A DNA stretch of 17,000 bases, taken from contig MLAK01001236.1 in the NCBI GenBank assembly GCA_001839685.1, positions 9,458 to 26,457 on the forward strand, read 5' to 3'. Of this stretch, positions 8,879 through 16,820 are shown one piece after another. This DNA is from Tritrichomonas foetus (taxonomy: Eukaryota > Parabasalia > Tritrichomonadida > Tritrichomonadidae). The position numbers and the translations under genes were made by a program. Numbering within the stretch: the stretch's first letter is position 1; each line of letters starts with the position of its first letter. The notes below the pieces were generated by a model. That model did no database searches, had not been told where the DNA came from, and worked only from the letters and a program-made list of their open reading frames with translations.

Positions 8879-9783
8879 TATTACATCATAATAGATTTTA
8901 ATATTAACAAGATCGGAAAATAAAAATACAAATTTTCTCCATCTTTAGATTTTTCCAAATTTGATTATTTCATCTCGTTTCTTCTTATTTTGGTCATCAT
9001 TTTGATATGCCTCTGCATTATAAAAAGATTTCTACCAAATTTGATCATCGTGAAGTCGAATTTATGGCTTAATGTAGAGGTAGACATTTAGAATAGATTT
9101 CACATAGATTTTAGACTGTTTCAGAGAAAAAAAATATATGAATTTGAATTCACAGTTTCTTTCACTAAATTTTGAATTATAAATTATAATTTATAATTGA
9201 ATTTATCGATAGTTCTCTAGAAACAAATCAAACATCTCATTATTGAAGAGTTGGAGGAAATGTAATTTTTTCGGTCAACATTTTAGTATGGTAGAAATCA
9301 TTGCGCTCTACAATAGAAAAGGAATAAATTCTCAAATGTGTGCTCTTTTAGAAGAAATGCCTTTTTTCAGAATTTGACTAATATTGATTATCAACAGACG
9401 AAACTCTATTTCTGTATCTCAAAAACATTAGATTGCTTTTTCTTTCTACATTATATGATTACGATTTTCTAATTCAGGATTTCATTGAATTGATTACACA
9501 ACTTGTAATATCGTTAACATCATTTTGCAAAAAAAAATAATCATTTCAATTTTTCTTCTTTCTTTGAGAAATTCTGCAGTCATTTTACAATAATATTGAA
9601 TGATATTCACACGAATGTTTACTAATATCCTAAATTCTATGAAAAACGGATTTTTATAATTTTGAGAAAAAATTTATTCAAAAAATGTATTTTTTCATTG
9701 AAAAATTTCAGATATAAAAATTTTCTTTAAATGAAAAAGGAAATGATGAATCTCAGAAAAAGTAAAAAAAAAAAAAAGCTTTG
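8879..9783. other. Intergenic spacer between inositol phosphate kinase and protein kinase genes
   Basis: About 900 bp of AT-rich DNA holds the 3' end of one gene and the promoter of the next, both plus strand. I see no coding potential or RNA gene. It contains a perfect 24-bp AT-only palindrome (9175-9198). A run of 14 A residues (9764-9777) ends six bases before the kinase ATG. No convincing initiator was found close to that ATG. Confidence 0.5.
9175..9198. repeat. Perfect 24-bp AT-only palindrome
   Basis: The sequence is identical to its own reverse complement over 24 bases, with half-site AATTATAAATTA. It has no spacer and could form a cruciform or be a dimeric binding site. In such AT-rich DNA it may also be chance. 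Confidence 0.7.
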
Positions 9784-11310
9784 ATGAAGGGTAGCTCTGT
9801 CGACAAACCATCAGCACCCAAAGGCTATACGCTCGACGAAAAAATCGGAGAAGGAGCTTCAGCACGAGTCTGGCTCGGAACCAACAATCAGCTTCAAAAA
9901 CAGGTCGCCATCAAAATTATCACTAAAAGTTATTTGAAAGATCCAAACCAAAAGAACAAGTTTTTACACGAAATCCAATTACACGGAATGGCAAATCATC
10001 CCTACATCGCTCAATTGTTTGGCGTTAAAGATAATGTTTTCAATTATTATCTGATAATGGAATATTTACCGCGTGGCACTCTTTTGGAAAAAGTTATGAG
10101 TGTTGGCCACCTTTCAGAAAATGAAACGCTTCGCTTTTTCACTCAAATCACGTCGGCTGTCAAATATTTGCACGGAACCCTCCACGTCGTTCACAGGGAT
10201 TTAAAGCTTGACAACATTATGATTGATGATAATGACAACTTAAAATTGATTGATTTCGGATTTAGTCACGATTATTCACCAGAAGATGAAAAATTGAATA
10301 CTCCATGTGGATCACCAAGTATGTTCAATTCAATGAAATTGATGTATTATTTTCAGCAAATTCATTCCATACCCTCAGATTTCATTTTTTTATCTCAATT
10401 TGTTTACATTTTATAAACTTTTTCATTAATATAAACCATTCAATTATATGACCAGATAAACACAGAAAAATAACACTTGCCTATGTTTGCAGAGATGGAT
10501 GTATATTTCTGAAAGGTTGTATATCTTTGAAAGGTGTTTATCTCTGAGTCATATGTATGTATCTTTGATAATGATATATAAAATTTGAGATGTTTTGTAT
10601 GGAATGCTTTTTGGTGAAATTAGATATTTCATTTCATTGAAAAAAAATTTATCATTTTCTAACACACAGGATATACAGCACCTGAAATGTATTCTGGTAG
10701 TCCATATACAAGAGCAGTTGATGTTTGGAGTTTAGGAATTATTCTTTATGTGATGATTACGGGGAAGTTCCCTTTTGAAGGCGAAAATATTCGAAAGCTT
10801 TCAAAAGCAGTCATGACAAAAGAGCCTAATTACCCACTCGAAATTCCCAAAAATATCATTGCATTAATAAAAGGAATGCTCGCGAAAGATCCAAAGAAAA
10901 GACTAACAATAGACACGATTTTGGGCTGTTCTTATATTAAAAAGTTTTTACATTCTCATCCTTTGAAAACAGACAGATCAACAAAACTTTTGTCTGAGGA
11001 TGATAGAAGTGCGATTGTTCAAGATTTGACTACCGAAGAACCTCTTTCTCTATCTTCTTTATCGGCTAATATCTCAAACAGCTCTCCTCGCTTTTCATTA
11101 CTCGGAACTACTGATCCAAAAGCCATCACCACCAAATTATGCCAATCAGGAAAGTTCAAACCAAAAGATGCAGCCGCTACACCAAGTCCAATGAAAGCAG
11201 GGCACCGACGAAAACAGTCTCTTGTGCCTAGCTCTGGAGATAAGTTATCACAAGATTGGTCTCCAATCAAAAATAGAGTTTTGAGAAAGAAGAAGAAAAG
11301 TATCATGTAA
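9784..11310 (+). CDS. CAMK/AMPK-type Ser/Thr protein kinase, two exons (9784-10318 and 10670-11310)
   Basis: Joined across the intron, the gene encodes 391 residues. The kinase domain runs from about 16 to 280: glycine loop GEGASARV (22-29), ATP-binding lysine in VAIK (K44), helix C glutamate E63, catalytic HRDLKLDN (137-144, D139) and DFG (157-159). The activation loop has a Thr (T173) in LNTPCGSP, placed like the LKB1 target Thr of AMPK, then APE at 182-184. Exon 2 starts at the loop end and contains DVWSLGIILY and the domain's C-lobe. The tail after about 290 is Ser/Pro/Lys-rich and ends in a basic RKKKK cluster, likely regulatory or localising. All catalytic residues are present. The ATG at 9784 is chosen because nearby upstream ATGs are out of frame. 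The stop is followed by A-rich TAAAAATAAA. The substrate is unknown. Confidence 0.9.
10319..10669 (+). other. Spliceosomal intron of the protein kinase gene (351 nt)
   Basis: The 5' end is GTATGT (10319-10324) and the 3' end is TCTAACACACAG (10658-10669). This matches the trichomonad intron signals GYAYGT and ACTAACACACAG, in which the branch point and the 3' splice site are fused. It is a phase-1 intron. Joining A at 10318 to GA at 10670 makes an Arg codon and gives CGSP-R-YTAPEM, a normal kinase activation segment. Unspliced, the frame runs to a TAA at 10414-10416. At 351 nt it is long compared with the short introns described in T. vaginalis. Confidence 0.93.
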
Positions 11311-11705
11311 AAATAAAAATCGTGTAAGAAAAAAACAGAACAGAAACTAAATATGGAATTCAAATGCGGAATTAGAATCAAGTTTGATCATTTTATTATA
11401 TTATTATTATTTAAATATTATTTGAATATGCAATTTTTACTTCATCTTTGACCAAGGTTTTTTGTATTTTCCAATCTTCCTTTACGTGATGAAGATAATT
11501 CATCAAGAAACATTATGATTCATGGAAAAGAAAGAAATCAAAAACAGAGAGAAATCAAAAACAGAGAGAAATCAAAAACAGAGAGAAATCAAAAACAGAA
11601 AGAAATCAAAAACAGAAAGAAAGAAAACAATAATAAATTATTAATAATGCGGCAATTAAAAATATTTACGAAAGAAAGAAAAAAAAGAACCTCCAACAAG
11701 ATAAA
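11311..11705. other. Convergent 3' spacer between kinase and phosphatase genes
   Basis: This 395-bp stretch receives transcription from both sides. It contains A-rich sequence after the kinase stop, a 17-bp tandem repeat (11534-11618) and otherwise low-complexity AT-rich DNA. An open frame across the repeat is purely repeat-derived and is not called a gene. Confidence 0.6.
11534..11618 (+). repeat. Tandem repeat, 17-bp unit x5
   Basis: Five consecutive copies of GAAATCAAAAACAGAGA are present. Copies 1-3 are identical, and copies 4 and 5 end AGAAA instead. Further GAAA-rich sequence follows. The repeat is a minisatellite in the 3' flank shared by two convergent genes. Confidence 0.93.
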
Positions 11706-12614
11706 TCACGCGAAATATTGCGGGACAGTGTCTGTTGGCCTTTTCCTTTGTTCATCAGGTACCTCTCTAAATGTTTTCAGTTCCCTATTCAGATGCTCAT
11801 CAATCGCGAGGACCGACGCAATGTTGCCCGATCTATACATATAATTTGGCGCTGACCAAACAGTGATTAGTTGTTGGTCAAATCTGTAATCATATCCAGC
11901 CATTGCCAGTTGATGCGCTCGAGTTATGAGGGAAATCTTATTGTTATGGCAGAATTCTGAGACCGGCTGTGATCCAAATAAATAACCCGCGCCTCTGGAA
12001 TTCACCCCCCAGTTTGTGATATCGTCTGGATCACTCCAGCAGAGGTCACAAAAGCTTCCGTAGCTTAGAAGCTCTTCTTGCCTGTTTTTGAGGGAGATTT
12101 GCTCGATGAGCGAAATTTCAGGAGAGAGGCCGCCGTGAACCGAAAATATTGAATTCGAAATGACAGCAGCCATCGGAAGGAGATCGAAAACGTCATTACA
12201 AAGGAACCAAACGCCTGAATGGCCATAATTTTGAATACAGTCTTCGTAAAAGCCATAAAGGTGGTTGACTGACCGGCATTCGTGGTTTCCTCGTAAGAGA
12301 TAGATCGTGTCTGGATAGCGAAGCTTAAGAGCGGCGAGATAAAGAAATGTTTCGAGCGAATAAAAGCCACGGTCAACATAATCACCCATAAAAAGAAATT
12401 TGGTTTCAGGTGGTTGGCCGGCAATTCGGAAGAGTTCGAAAAGGTCGTAAAGTTGTCCATGAATATCGCCGCAAATTGTAATCGGGGCTTGAAGATTTAA
12501 AACATTACCTTCGTTGTAGAGAACTTCCATGAGTTTCTCTAAAAGCATTTTGGCACATGATTCATCGGGGTGTTCGCCATTTCGAAGATGCGAGATAATT
12601 TCGTCGAGATCCAT
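11706..12614 (-). CDS. PP4/PP6-like Ser/Thr protein phosphatase catalytic subunit (PPP family)
   Basis: This 302-residue protein is the usual length for PP2A, PP4 and PP6 catalytic subunits. The metal-binding motifs are all present: GDIHG (49-53), GDYVDRG (77-83), RGNHE (108-112), HGG (160-162) and RAHQ (232-235). The C-terminal third (WSAPNYMYRSGNIAS, then FREVPDEQR) resembles PP6 and PP4 more than PP1 or PP2A. The enzyme is expected to remove phosphate from Ser/Thr using two metal ions, with partner subunits setting specificity. The extreme C-terminus is PQYFA (final codon GCG, then TGA). The conserved tail of this subfamily is YFL, whose leucine is carboxymethylated in PP2A. The start ATG at 12612-12614 matches the family N-terminus. 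Confidence 0.92.
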   Translation of the reverse strand: MDLDEIISHLRNGEHPDESCAKMLLEKLMEVLYNEGNVLNLQAPITICGDIHGQLYDLFELFRIAGQPPETKFLFMGDYVDRGFYSLETFLYLAALKLRYPDTIYLLRGNHECRSVNHLYGFYEDCIQNYGHSGVWFLCNDVFDLLPMAAVISNSIFSVHGGLSPEISLIEQISLKNRQEELLSYGSFCDLCWSDPDDITNWGVNSRGAGYLFGSQPVSEFCHNNKISLITRAHQLAMAGYDYRFDQQLITVWSAPNYMYRSGNIASVLAIDEHLNRELKTFREVPDEQRKRPTDTVPQYFA

Positions 12615-12765
12615 TGAAATATTAGAAACAATTCAAATAAAAATTCAGAAGAAATATATATTGACATTTTTTCAATTGAATACTTCTAGACAAAGTCAAC
12701 ATATTAGTACATTGATGATATCTACCCCAATATATGACTAACATCTGGCAACAACAAATGTTTCA

Positions 12766-12786
12766 TTAGTAATGAATCATTACTAA
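12766..12786. repeat. Perfect 10-bp-arm inverted repeat between phosphatase and RhoGEF genes
   Basis: Arms TTAGTAATGA and TCATTACTAA are separated by a single A. The site lies about 150 bp upstream of the phosphatase ATG and about 120 bp downstream of the RhoGEF stop. The centre TGAATCA resembles a bZIP-type site. It could be a dimeric regulatory site or part of a 3' end structure. Confidence 0.55.
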
Positions 12787-12903
12787 CAGAAAATATATAC
12801 TGTTAACAGTTAAATATAAAATGATTTAAATTTCAAGTATTTCGATTTTCGGCACAATAATAAACTTTTAATTCAATAAATAAAAAAGAGTGAGTTAATT
12901 AAA

Positions 12904-15183
12904 CTAAGTCCTATGACGTCTAAGGTACAAAAGGAATGCACCTGTCGTTACAGCTGCAGAAATTGTTGCTGTTGCCAATATTTGCAAAAATGAGATGTTT
13001 CCTGTGGGCTCAACTTCAACAATCAAATTTTCATTGAGATTCAATTTCGCCTTAATTTTATTGTATCCTCTTGGTGATAATTGAAGTTCAGGTTCAAGTT
13101 CAGCAACATGATGTTGAACAATTTCTTCTTCAACAACTTCTTCAACGAGAATTTCCTCAATAATTGAATCATCAATTTTACCCTGATTATCATTAATCGA
13201 TCCGAGATTCAAAGGTGAAACTGACTGTGAAGATTCTTGTGTTTCTTCAGCACGCTCAGTGGATTGTGATGTTGGGCTGATGGATAATTGAGTATGTTCA
13301 TATCTCTTTCGTGAAGGTGTTGAAGAAGAGCTAAGTTCATCTTCATCTTCTTCGTCACTTAAATTCAACGATCTAAATCGTGTATGGCTATTCGGTATTG
13401 GAAGTGGTGATCTTCCTGAGCGAGTTGGTGAACGAACAGGTGATCTTGGGCTTCCCCGTTGTGATGAACCAGGAATTTTTGCAATCGGTGATTTCCTTGG
13501 TGTTCCGTATTCATCAAAGAACTCATCATCACCATAAAGAAGGATTTCATCATCGTTTAATGGATTTTCTTCGTTATCTGGTTCAATGTTGAACAGAGCT
13601 TGAGAAATTGCTCTTTGTGGCTTCTTCTTTCGAAGTGAGCCACCTGCAGCTTTTAGACGTTCTTTCTTAGCGCGATTACGGATTTTATTCCTTCGGGTCA
13701 TGAAAGAATCATTTCCATCAATTTCTGAGGCTTTCAATTTGTTCATTGATGATGATTTCTTCAAGACAGCAGGTGTTGTTACTCTGTAGAGATTTGTTTC
13801 AGTAATGATAATAATTGAACCATCTTCACCAAATATGGCATCAAAGTTTTCAAGTGCGTTTGGAAGATTTCCATAGTTTTCAATTTCAAGAAGAACTCTT
13901 TTCTTCAAGCTATATATTTGCGGTTTGTTTCCTTCTGTTCCACCAAGGAAAACAGTAAAGTGGTTTGTAATAATAGATTTTCCACCTTTTCGTGGAAGTA
14001 ATCCTTCAATTGTTTCACATGGTGACCATTCGCTTTTATCTAAATCATAACAATACATATCATTAGTGATTCCATCAACAGTTTCTCCACTGAAAACGTA
14101 TAGTTTATCATAATCTACAAATGAGCAATGTTGCCATCTTGGTGGCGGTGAAGTTTCATTTGGACCTACTGTGATCATTGTATTTTTAGTCGTATTATAG
14201 ATAATCAAATCATTCAATAATTGATGAGTTTGTATAGACTTACCACCAAAAATCAGAATAGAATCATGCCAAAAGCACGCAGAATGGCCGTATCTTGGTG
14301 TAAATGTGACAGATAATTGGGTGACTTTGTTTGTTCTTGGATCAAATTTTAACAAATTTCCATTATTTATGATATACATAATATTATGTCTTGATAACAC
14401 AACATTGGGTAATTTAAATACTGGGAATTTAACATCAACTGTTTGGAAGAGATAACCGTTTGATAAAACCAAACGATATAAGAAAACTTCCTTTTTTGCT
14501 GCTGATGTAATCATTAGAGAATCATCATAAAGTGTGACACTTGGTTGTGTAATTAAAGGCATAGTTTTTTGAATATCTGGTGTTTCCCATTCAAGTAGAA
14601 GATGATTTGGTCCACATCGAAATTGAAGCTTTTGTTGCATTTTGGCAACTTCATCAAAAAAGGCTTTTTTATCTTCTGGATTCAAAAAAGTAACGAAATA
14701 TGATTTTTCAGAGACATATTTCTTGTCACTTGTGTCAAGTGTTATAGAAAGTTCATCAGGCCAGAAAGGACGATATGGAAATATTTGAATACCTGAGTCG
14801 AAAATAACTTTGCTATTTCCTTGGATGAAAATGATCAAATCTTCGAAAAGATAAACATCTCCTTTCTTTTGACCATTTACTGTCAGTGGACATTGGAAAA
14901 GAAGTGATCTTTGTTTATCAAGGAAAACAAAATTATTAATACCTTTTTGTAGTTTCATTAATTCTTGTTGTTTCTTGGCAATCGATGCAGCCTTGTCGAT
15001 TTTCTTTGTTATTTCATCGATGTCAGAAAAAGCAACACGTAAAAATTCTGCATCAGGATGAGATAAAGGTGTTGATTTAATAAGATCTCTTAAAAAGAGC
15101 ACATATCGTGGCATTCTTTGAACAGGTGTGATTAGATATGATCTTAAGTCACGACCGTTTATATTCTCAGAGATGGCATTCAT
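12904..15183 (-). CDS. RhoGEF-PH-kelch protein, 3' portion (second half of DH, PH, kelch, putative tail anchor)
   Basis: This frame holds 759 residues from the first ATG but is not a free-standing gene. It starts mid-way through a DH domain, with RSYLITPVQRMPRY (14-27) being the conserved DH helix. A PH domain follows (about 65-190), then kelch repeats (about 260-430, with YGHSACFWHDSILIFGG and LYVFSGE). Next come a basic patch (about 490-520), a long Ser/Pro/Asp/Glu-rich disordered linker with repeated SP sites, and acidic EEIVEE-type stretches. A hydrophobic C-terminal segment (about 733-753) is followed by LRRHRT, typical of a tail-anchored membrane protein. DH-PH modules load GTP on Rho/Rac GTPases. 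The frame stays open upstream of the ATG into the 20-bp repeat, where it would join the first half. Confidence 0.88.
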   Translation of the reverse strand: MNAISENINGRDLRSYLITPVQRMPRYVLFLRDLIKSTPLSHPDAEFLRVAFSDIDEITKKIDKAASIAKKQQELMKLQKGINNFVFLDKQRSLLFQCPLTVNGQKKGDVYLFEDLIIFIQGNSKVIFDSGIQIFPYRPFWPDELSITLDTSDKKYVSEKSYFVTFLNPEDKKAFFDEVAKMQQKLQFRCGPNHLLLEWETPDIQKTMPLITQPSVTLYDDSLMITSAAKKEVFLYRLVLSNGYLFQTVDVKFPVFKLPNVVLSRHNIMYIINNGNLLKFDPRTNKVTQLSVTFTPRYGHSACFWHDSILIFGGKSIQTHQLLNDLIIYNTTKNTMITVGPNETSPPPRWQHCSFVDYDKLYVFSGETVDGITNDMYCYDLDKSEWSPCETIEGLLPRKGGKSIITNHFTVFLGGTEGNKPQIYSLKKRVLLEIENYGNLPNALENFDAIFGEDGSIIIITETNLYRVTTPAVLKKSSSMNKLKASEIDGNDSFMTRRNKIRNRAKKERLKAAGGSLRKKKPQRAISQALFNIEPDNEENPLNDDEILLYGDDEFFDEYGTPRKSPIAKIPGSSQRGSPRSPVRSPTRSGRSPLPIPNSHTRFRSLNLSDEEDEDELSSSSTPSRKRYEHTQLSISPTSQSTERAEETQESSQSVSPLNLGSINDNQGKIDDSIIEEILVEEVVEEEIVQHHVAELEPELQLSPRGYNKIKAKLNLNENLIVEVEPTGNISFLQILATATISAAVTTGAFLLYLRRHRT

Positions 15184-15188
15184 TGTGC

Positions 15189-15315
15189 GAATGAATTTTT
15201 TATTTTTAAAATATAACCATGAGGATTATAATATATTTCAAGTAATGTACAATCACCAAGCGGTTTATTGACTTCCGTCCAAGTACTCATTTACTGAATG
15301 AATTTTTTATTTTTA
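15189..15315 (-). other. Frameshifting 107-nt insertion bounded by 20-bp direct repeats inside the DH domain
   Basis: The coding strand carries TAAAAATAAAAAATTCATTC twice, at plus-strand 15296-15315 and 15189-15208. The offset is 107 nt and the unique sequence between the copies is 87 nt. Dropping one repeat plus the unique part (107 nt) joins the two frames into NKKFI-RTMNAIS. This aligns without a gap to the DH consensus before GxxLRSYLxxPVQR. With the segment present, the first frame stops at TAA 15291-15293. No GTATGT-type donor or ACTAACACACAG acceptor is visible, so it does not look like a canonical trichomonad intron. Options are an insertion mutation, an unusual excised sequence or an assembly artefact. 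Confidence 0.85.
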
Positions 15316-16181
15316 TCATACTTATTCAAAATCTCACTAATTTCTGTGTAATTAGCAATATATTGTTGTGATACTTTGAAAAATGGAGCAAATTCAATAA
15401 ATGGCACAGAAACTTGAGAGTCATAAGTTGTTCCAGACTTTTCAAAATCATTCAAAAAGCGCTCGTGACATGATTTAATGACAGCAATATCTTTGAATAT
15501 AGTTTGGAAGTCTTCCGGCTCAAAAAACTTTTCGAGACCACTTTGCCACTTTTCTATGATTAATGTTAAGTCATTAATGTAGGTTTTTTCGGTTGATAAA
15601 ATTTCACCGAGAATATTTACCCTTTTTCTTAATCTTGAAATGGATAGATCAGGCAAAACTAAGTCAATATATAATTTTTGATTTTGCGCTTTTTCGATAA
15701 TAGATTCAGCGTTTTCGTCATCCGAAATTGAATTGCTATCGAAGTGAATAGTAGCCGAATTGACTTTGAAGCCAATTTTGAGCAATATTTCATTTTTTAC
15801 AAATTCGCTAGTTTTATTGGGGATTTCGTCAATGAAAAATTTGACAAAGAATGGCGGAATTATGTGATGACATTTTATAGCTTTTGGAGTTACCAAAATC
15901 GAGATAAAATTGAGATCGTTATCAAATGTGAGAAATTTTGGCGGTCTTTCGTATTGTTTCAGTTTTTCGACTATTTTTAAATCTTTGTATTCTTGAAGTG
16001 GTTTTGAATCGTGCTGGAGTGGCTTTATGAAGAAAGGCGTCCTCAAGCATAAATTTGAGGAATTGTCAAGTTTGAGAAGGATTTCGCTCGTACTGAGATT
16101 TTCAAAATCTGCGTATTCTTCGTATGTTGTTGGCTGACCTGGTGTCACGAAGCAGATAAATTCGTTCTGGGTTTTGCTCAT
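15291..16181 (-). CDS. RhoGEF-PH-kelch protein, 5' portion (N-terminal region and first half of DH)
   Basis: This is a 296-residue frame from the ATG at 16179-16181. Residues 1-180 are not confidently assigned; about 108-178 might form a ubiquitin-like or Ras-association fold, but this is only a guess. The DH (RhoGEF) domain starts at about 187, with LGEILSTEKTYINDL (191-205), and FIEFAPFFKVSQQYIANY (261-278) is a hallmark of the family. The frame ends KNKKFIQ then TAA, exactly where the DH domain should continue. The continuation is found 107 nt further on in another frame. With that segment removed, the whole protein would have about 1056 residues. A possible initiator lies 24 nt upstream. 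Confidence 0.88.
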   Translation of the reverse strand: MSKTQNEFICFVTPGQPTTYEEYADFENLSTSEILLKLDNSSNLCLRTPFFIKPLQHDSKPLQEYKDLKIVEKLKQYERPPKFLTFDNDLNFISILVTPKAIKCHHIIPPFFVKFFIDEIPNKTSEFVKNEILLKIGFKVNSATIHFDSNSISDDENAESIIEKAQNQKLYIDLVLPDLSISRLRKRVNILGEILSTEKTYINDLTLIIEKWQSGLEKFFEPEDFQTIFKDIAVIKSCHERFLNDFEKSGTTYDSQVSVPFIEFAPFFKVSQQYIANYTEISEILNKYDKNKKFIQ

Positions 16182-16199
16182 TTTTTTACTTTACCAATT

Positions 16200-16207
16200 T
16201 ATTATGA
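16200..16207 (-). promoter_or_regulatory. Possible initiator element of the RhoGEF gene
   Basis: On the minus strand TTTCATAATA places the A of TCA at 16205, 24 nt before the ATG at 16181. This matches the trichomonad TCA-pyrimidine-(A/T) initiator and nearly the same spacing as the candidate before the inositol phosphate kinase. The motif is short, so confidence is low. Confidence 0.3.
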
Positions 16208-16741
16208 AATTATTTTATTTACACTCAGAAATAATTCAATATGATTCAACTTTTTCAATATCCCTCTAAACTTTTTGACGAAGTAAAATAGAAAATATTT
16301 CATTTTCAAAAACAGAAATCAAATCTCATTGATTTTCCTCAATTAACTTGCAGAAAAAAAAAGTTGATGGTTTTCTTTGAACAAAATTAGTTGCCCAATT
16401 CACATGTATCAAATGAATTGAGAAAATGAGTAATACAAATATGAAATGCATTGATCATTAAAAAAACATCATCCCTACATTTGAATATACATTTAAAAGC
16501 TCTATATTAAAATATACCTTGAATGTATTACCTTCTAATAATATATTATTTTTTTTGATATTGAGGAAATCCAAAATTTTCATAAGAAAGATATTGAACT
16601 GTTCTGTATAAAATAAAATTAAAGTTTAAACACTCTGAAATATCATTTCATGATTTTCTGCTTCATTGATCTGATTTAAGGGGCAACTGACATCACATCG
16701 AGCTATATCAAAATTTTGAAGCAGCTCTATGAATGATTTAG

Positions 16742-16820
16742 AAAAAGTTATGTTACTAGAATTATTGAAAAAGTTATTCGTCACTTAAAAAGTTATGTTA
16801 CTAGAATTATTGAAAAAGTT
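16742..16820 (+). repeat. Two perfect 34-bp direct repeats
   Basis: Copies at 16742-16775 and 16787-16820 are identical over 34 bp, starting AAAAAGTTATGTTACTAGAA, with 11 bp between them. The copies end TGAAAAAGTT, and its reverse complement AACTTTTTCA follows at 16838-16847. The second copy could therefore form a hairpin with it. Confidence 0.9.

Noticed and set aside
10500..10560. Possible C/D box small nucleolar RNA in the kinase intron
   Set aside because: CTGA boxes are present, but no RTGATGA C box lies at a suitable place and there is no terminal stem.
11515..11844. Open frame starting in the 17-bp repeat and running into the phosphatase 3' end
   Set aside because: The first part is simple repeat translation and the rest is antisense to the phosphatase. 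There is no recognisable domain.
15294..15326. GTATGA or GTAAAT as an intron donor in the RhoGEF
   Set aside because: No acceptor with the ACTAACACACAG-type signal, or any AG at a position that would restore the frame, is present at the far end. Frame restoration depends on the direct repeat instead.
16690..16702. TGACATCACAT similar to the inner part of the mariner terminal repeat
   Set aside because: Only about 10 bases match and the outer repeat (TAGGGTGTCCGG) is absent, so a solo transposon end is not supported.
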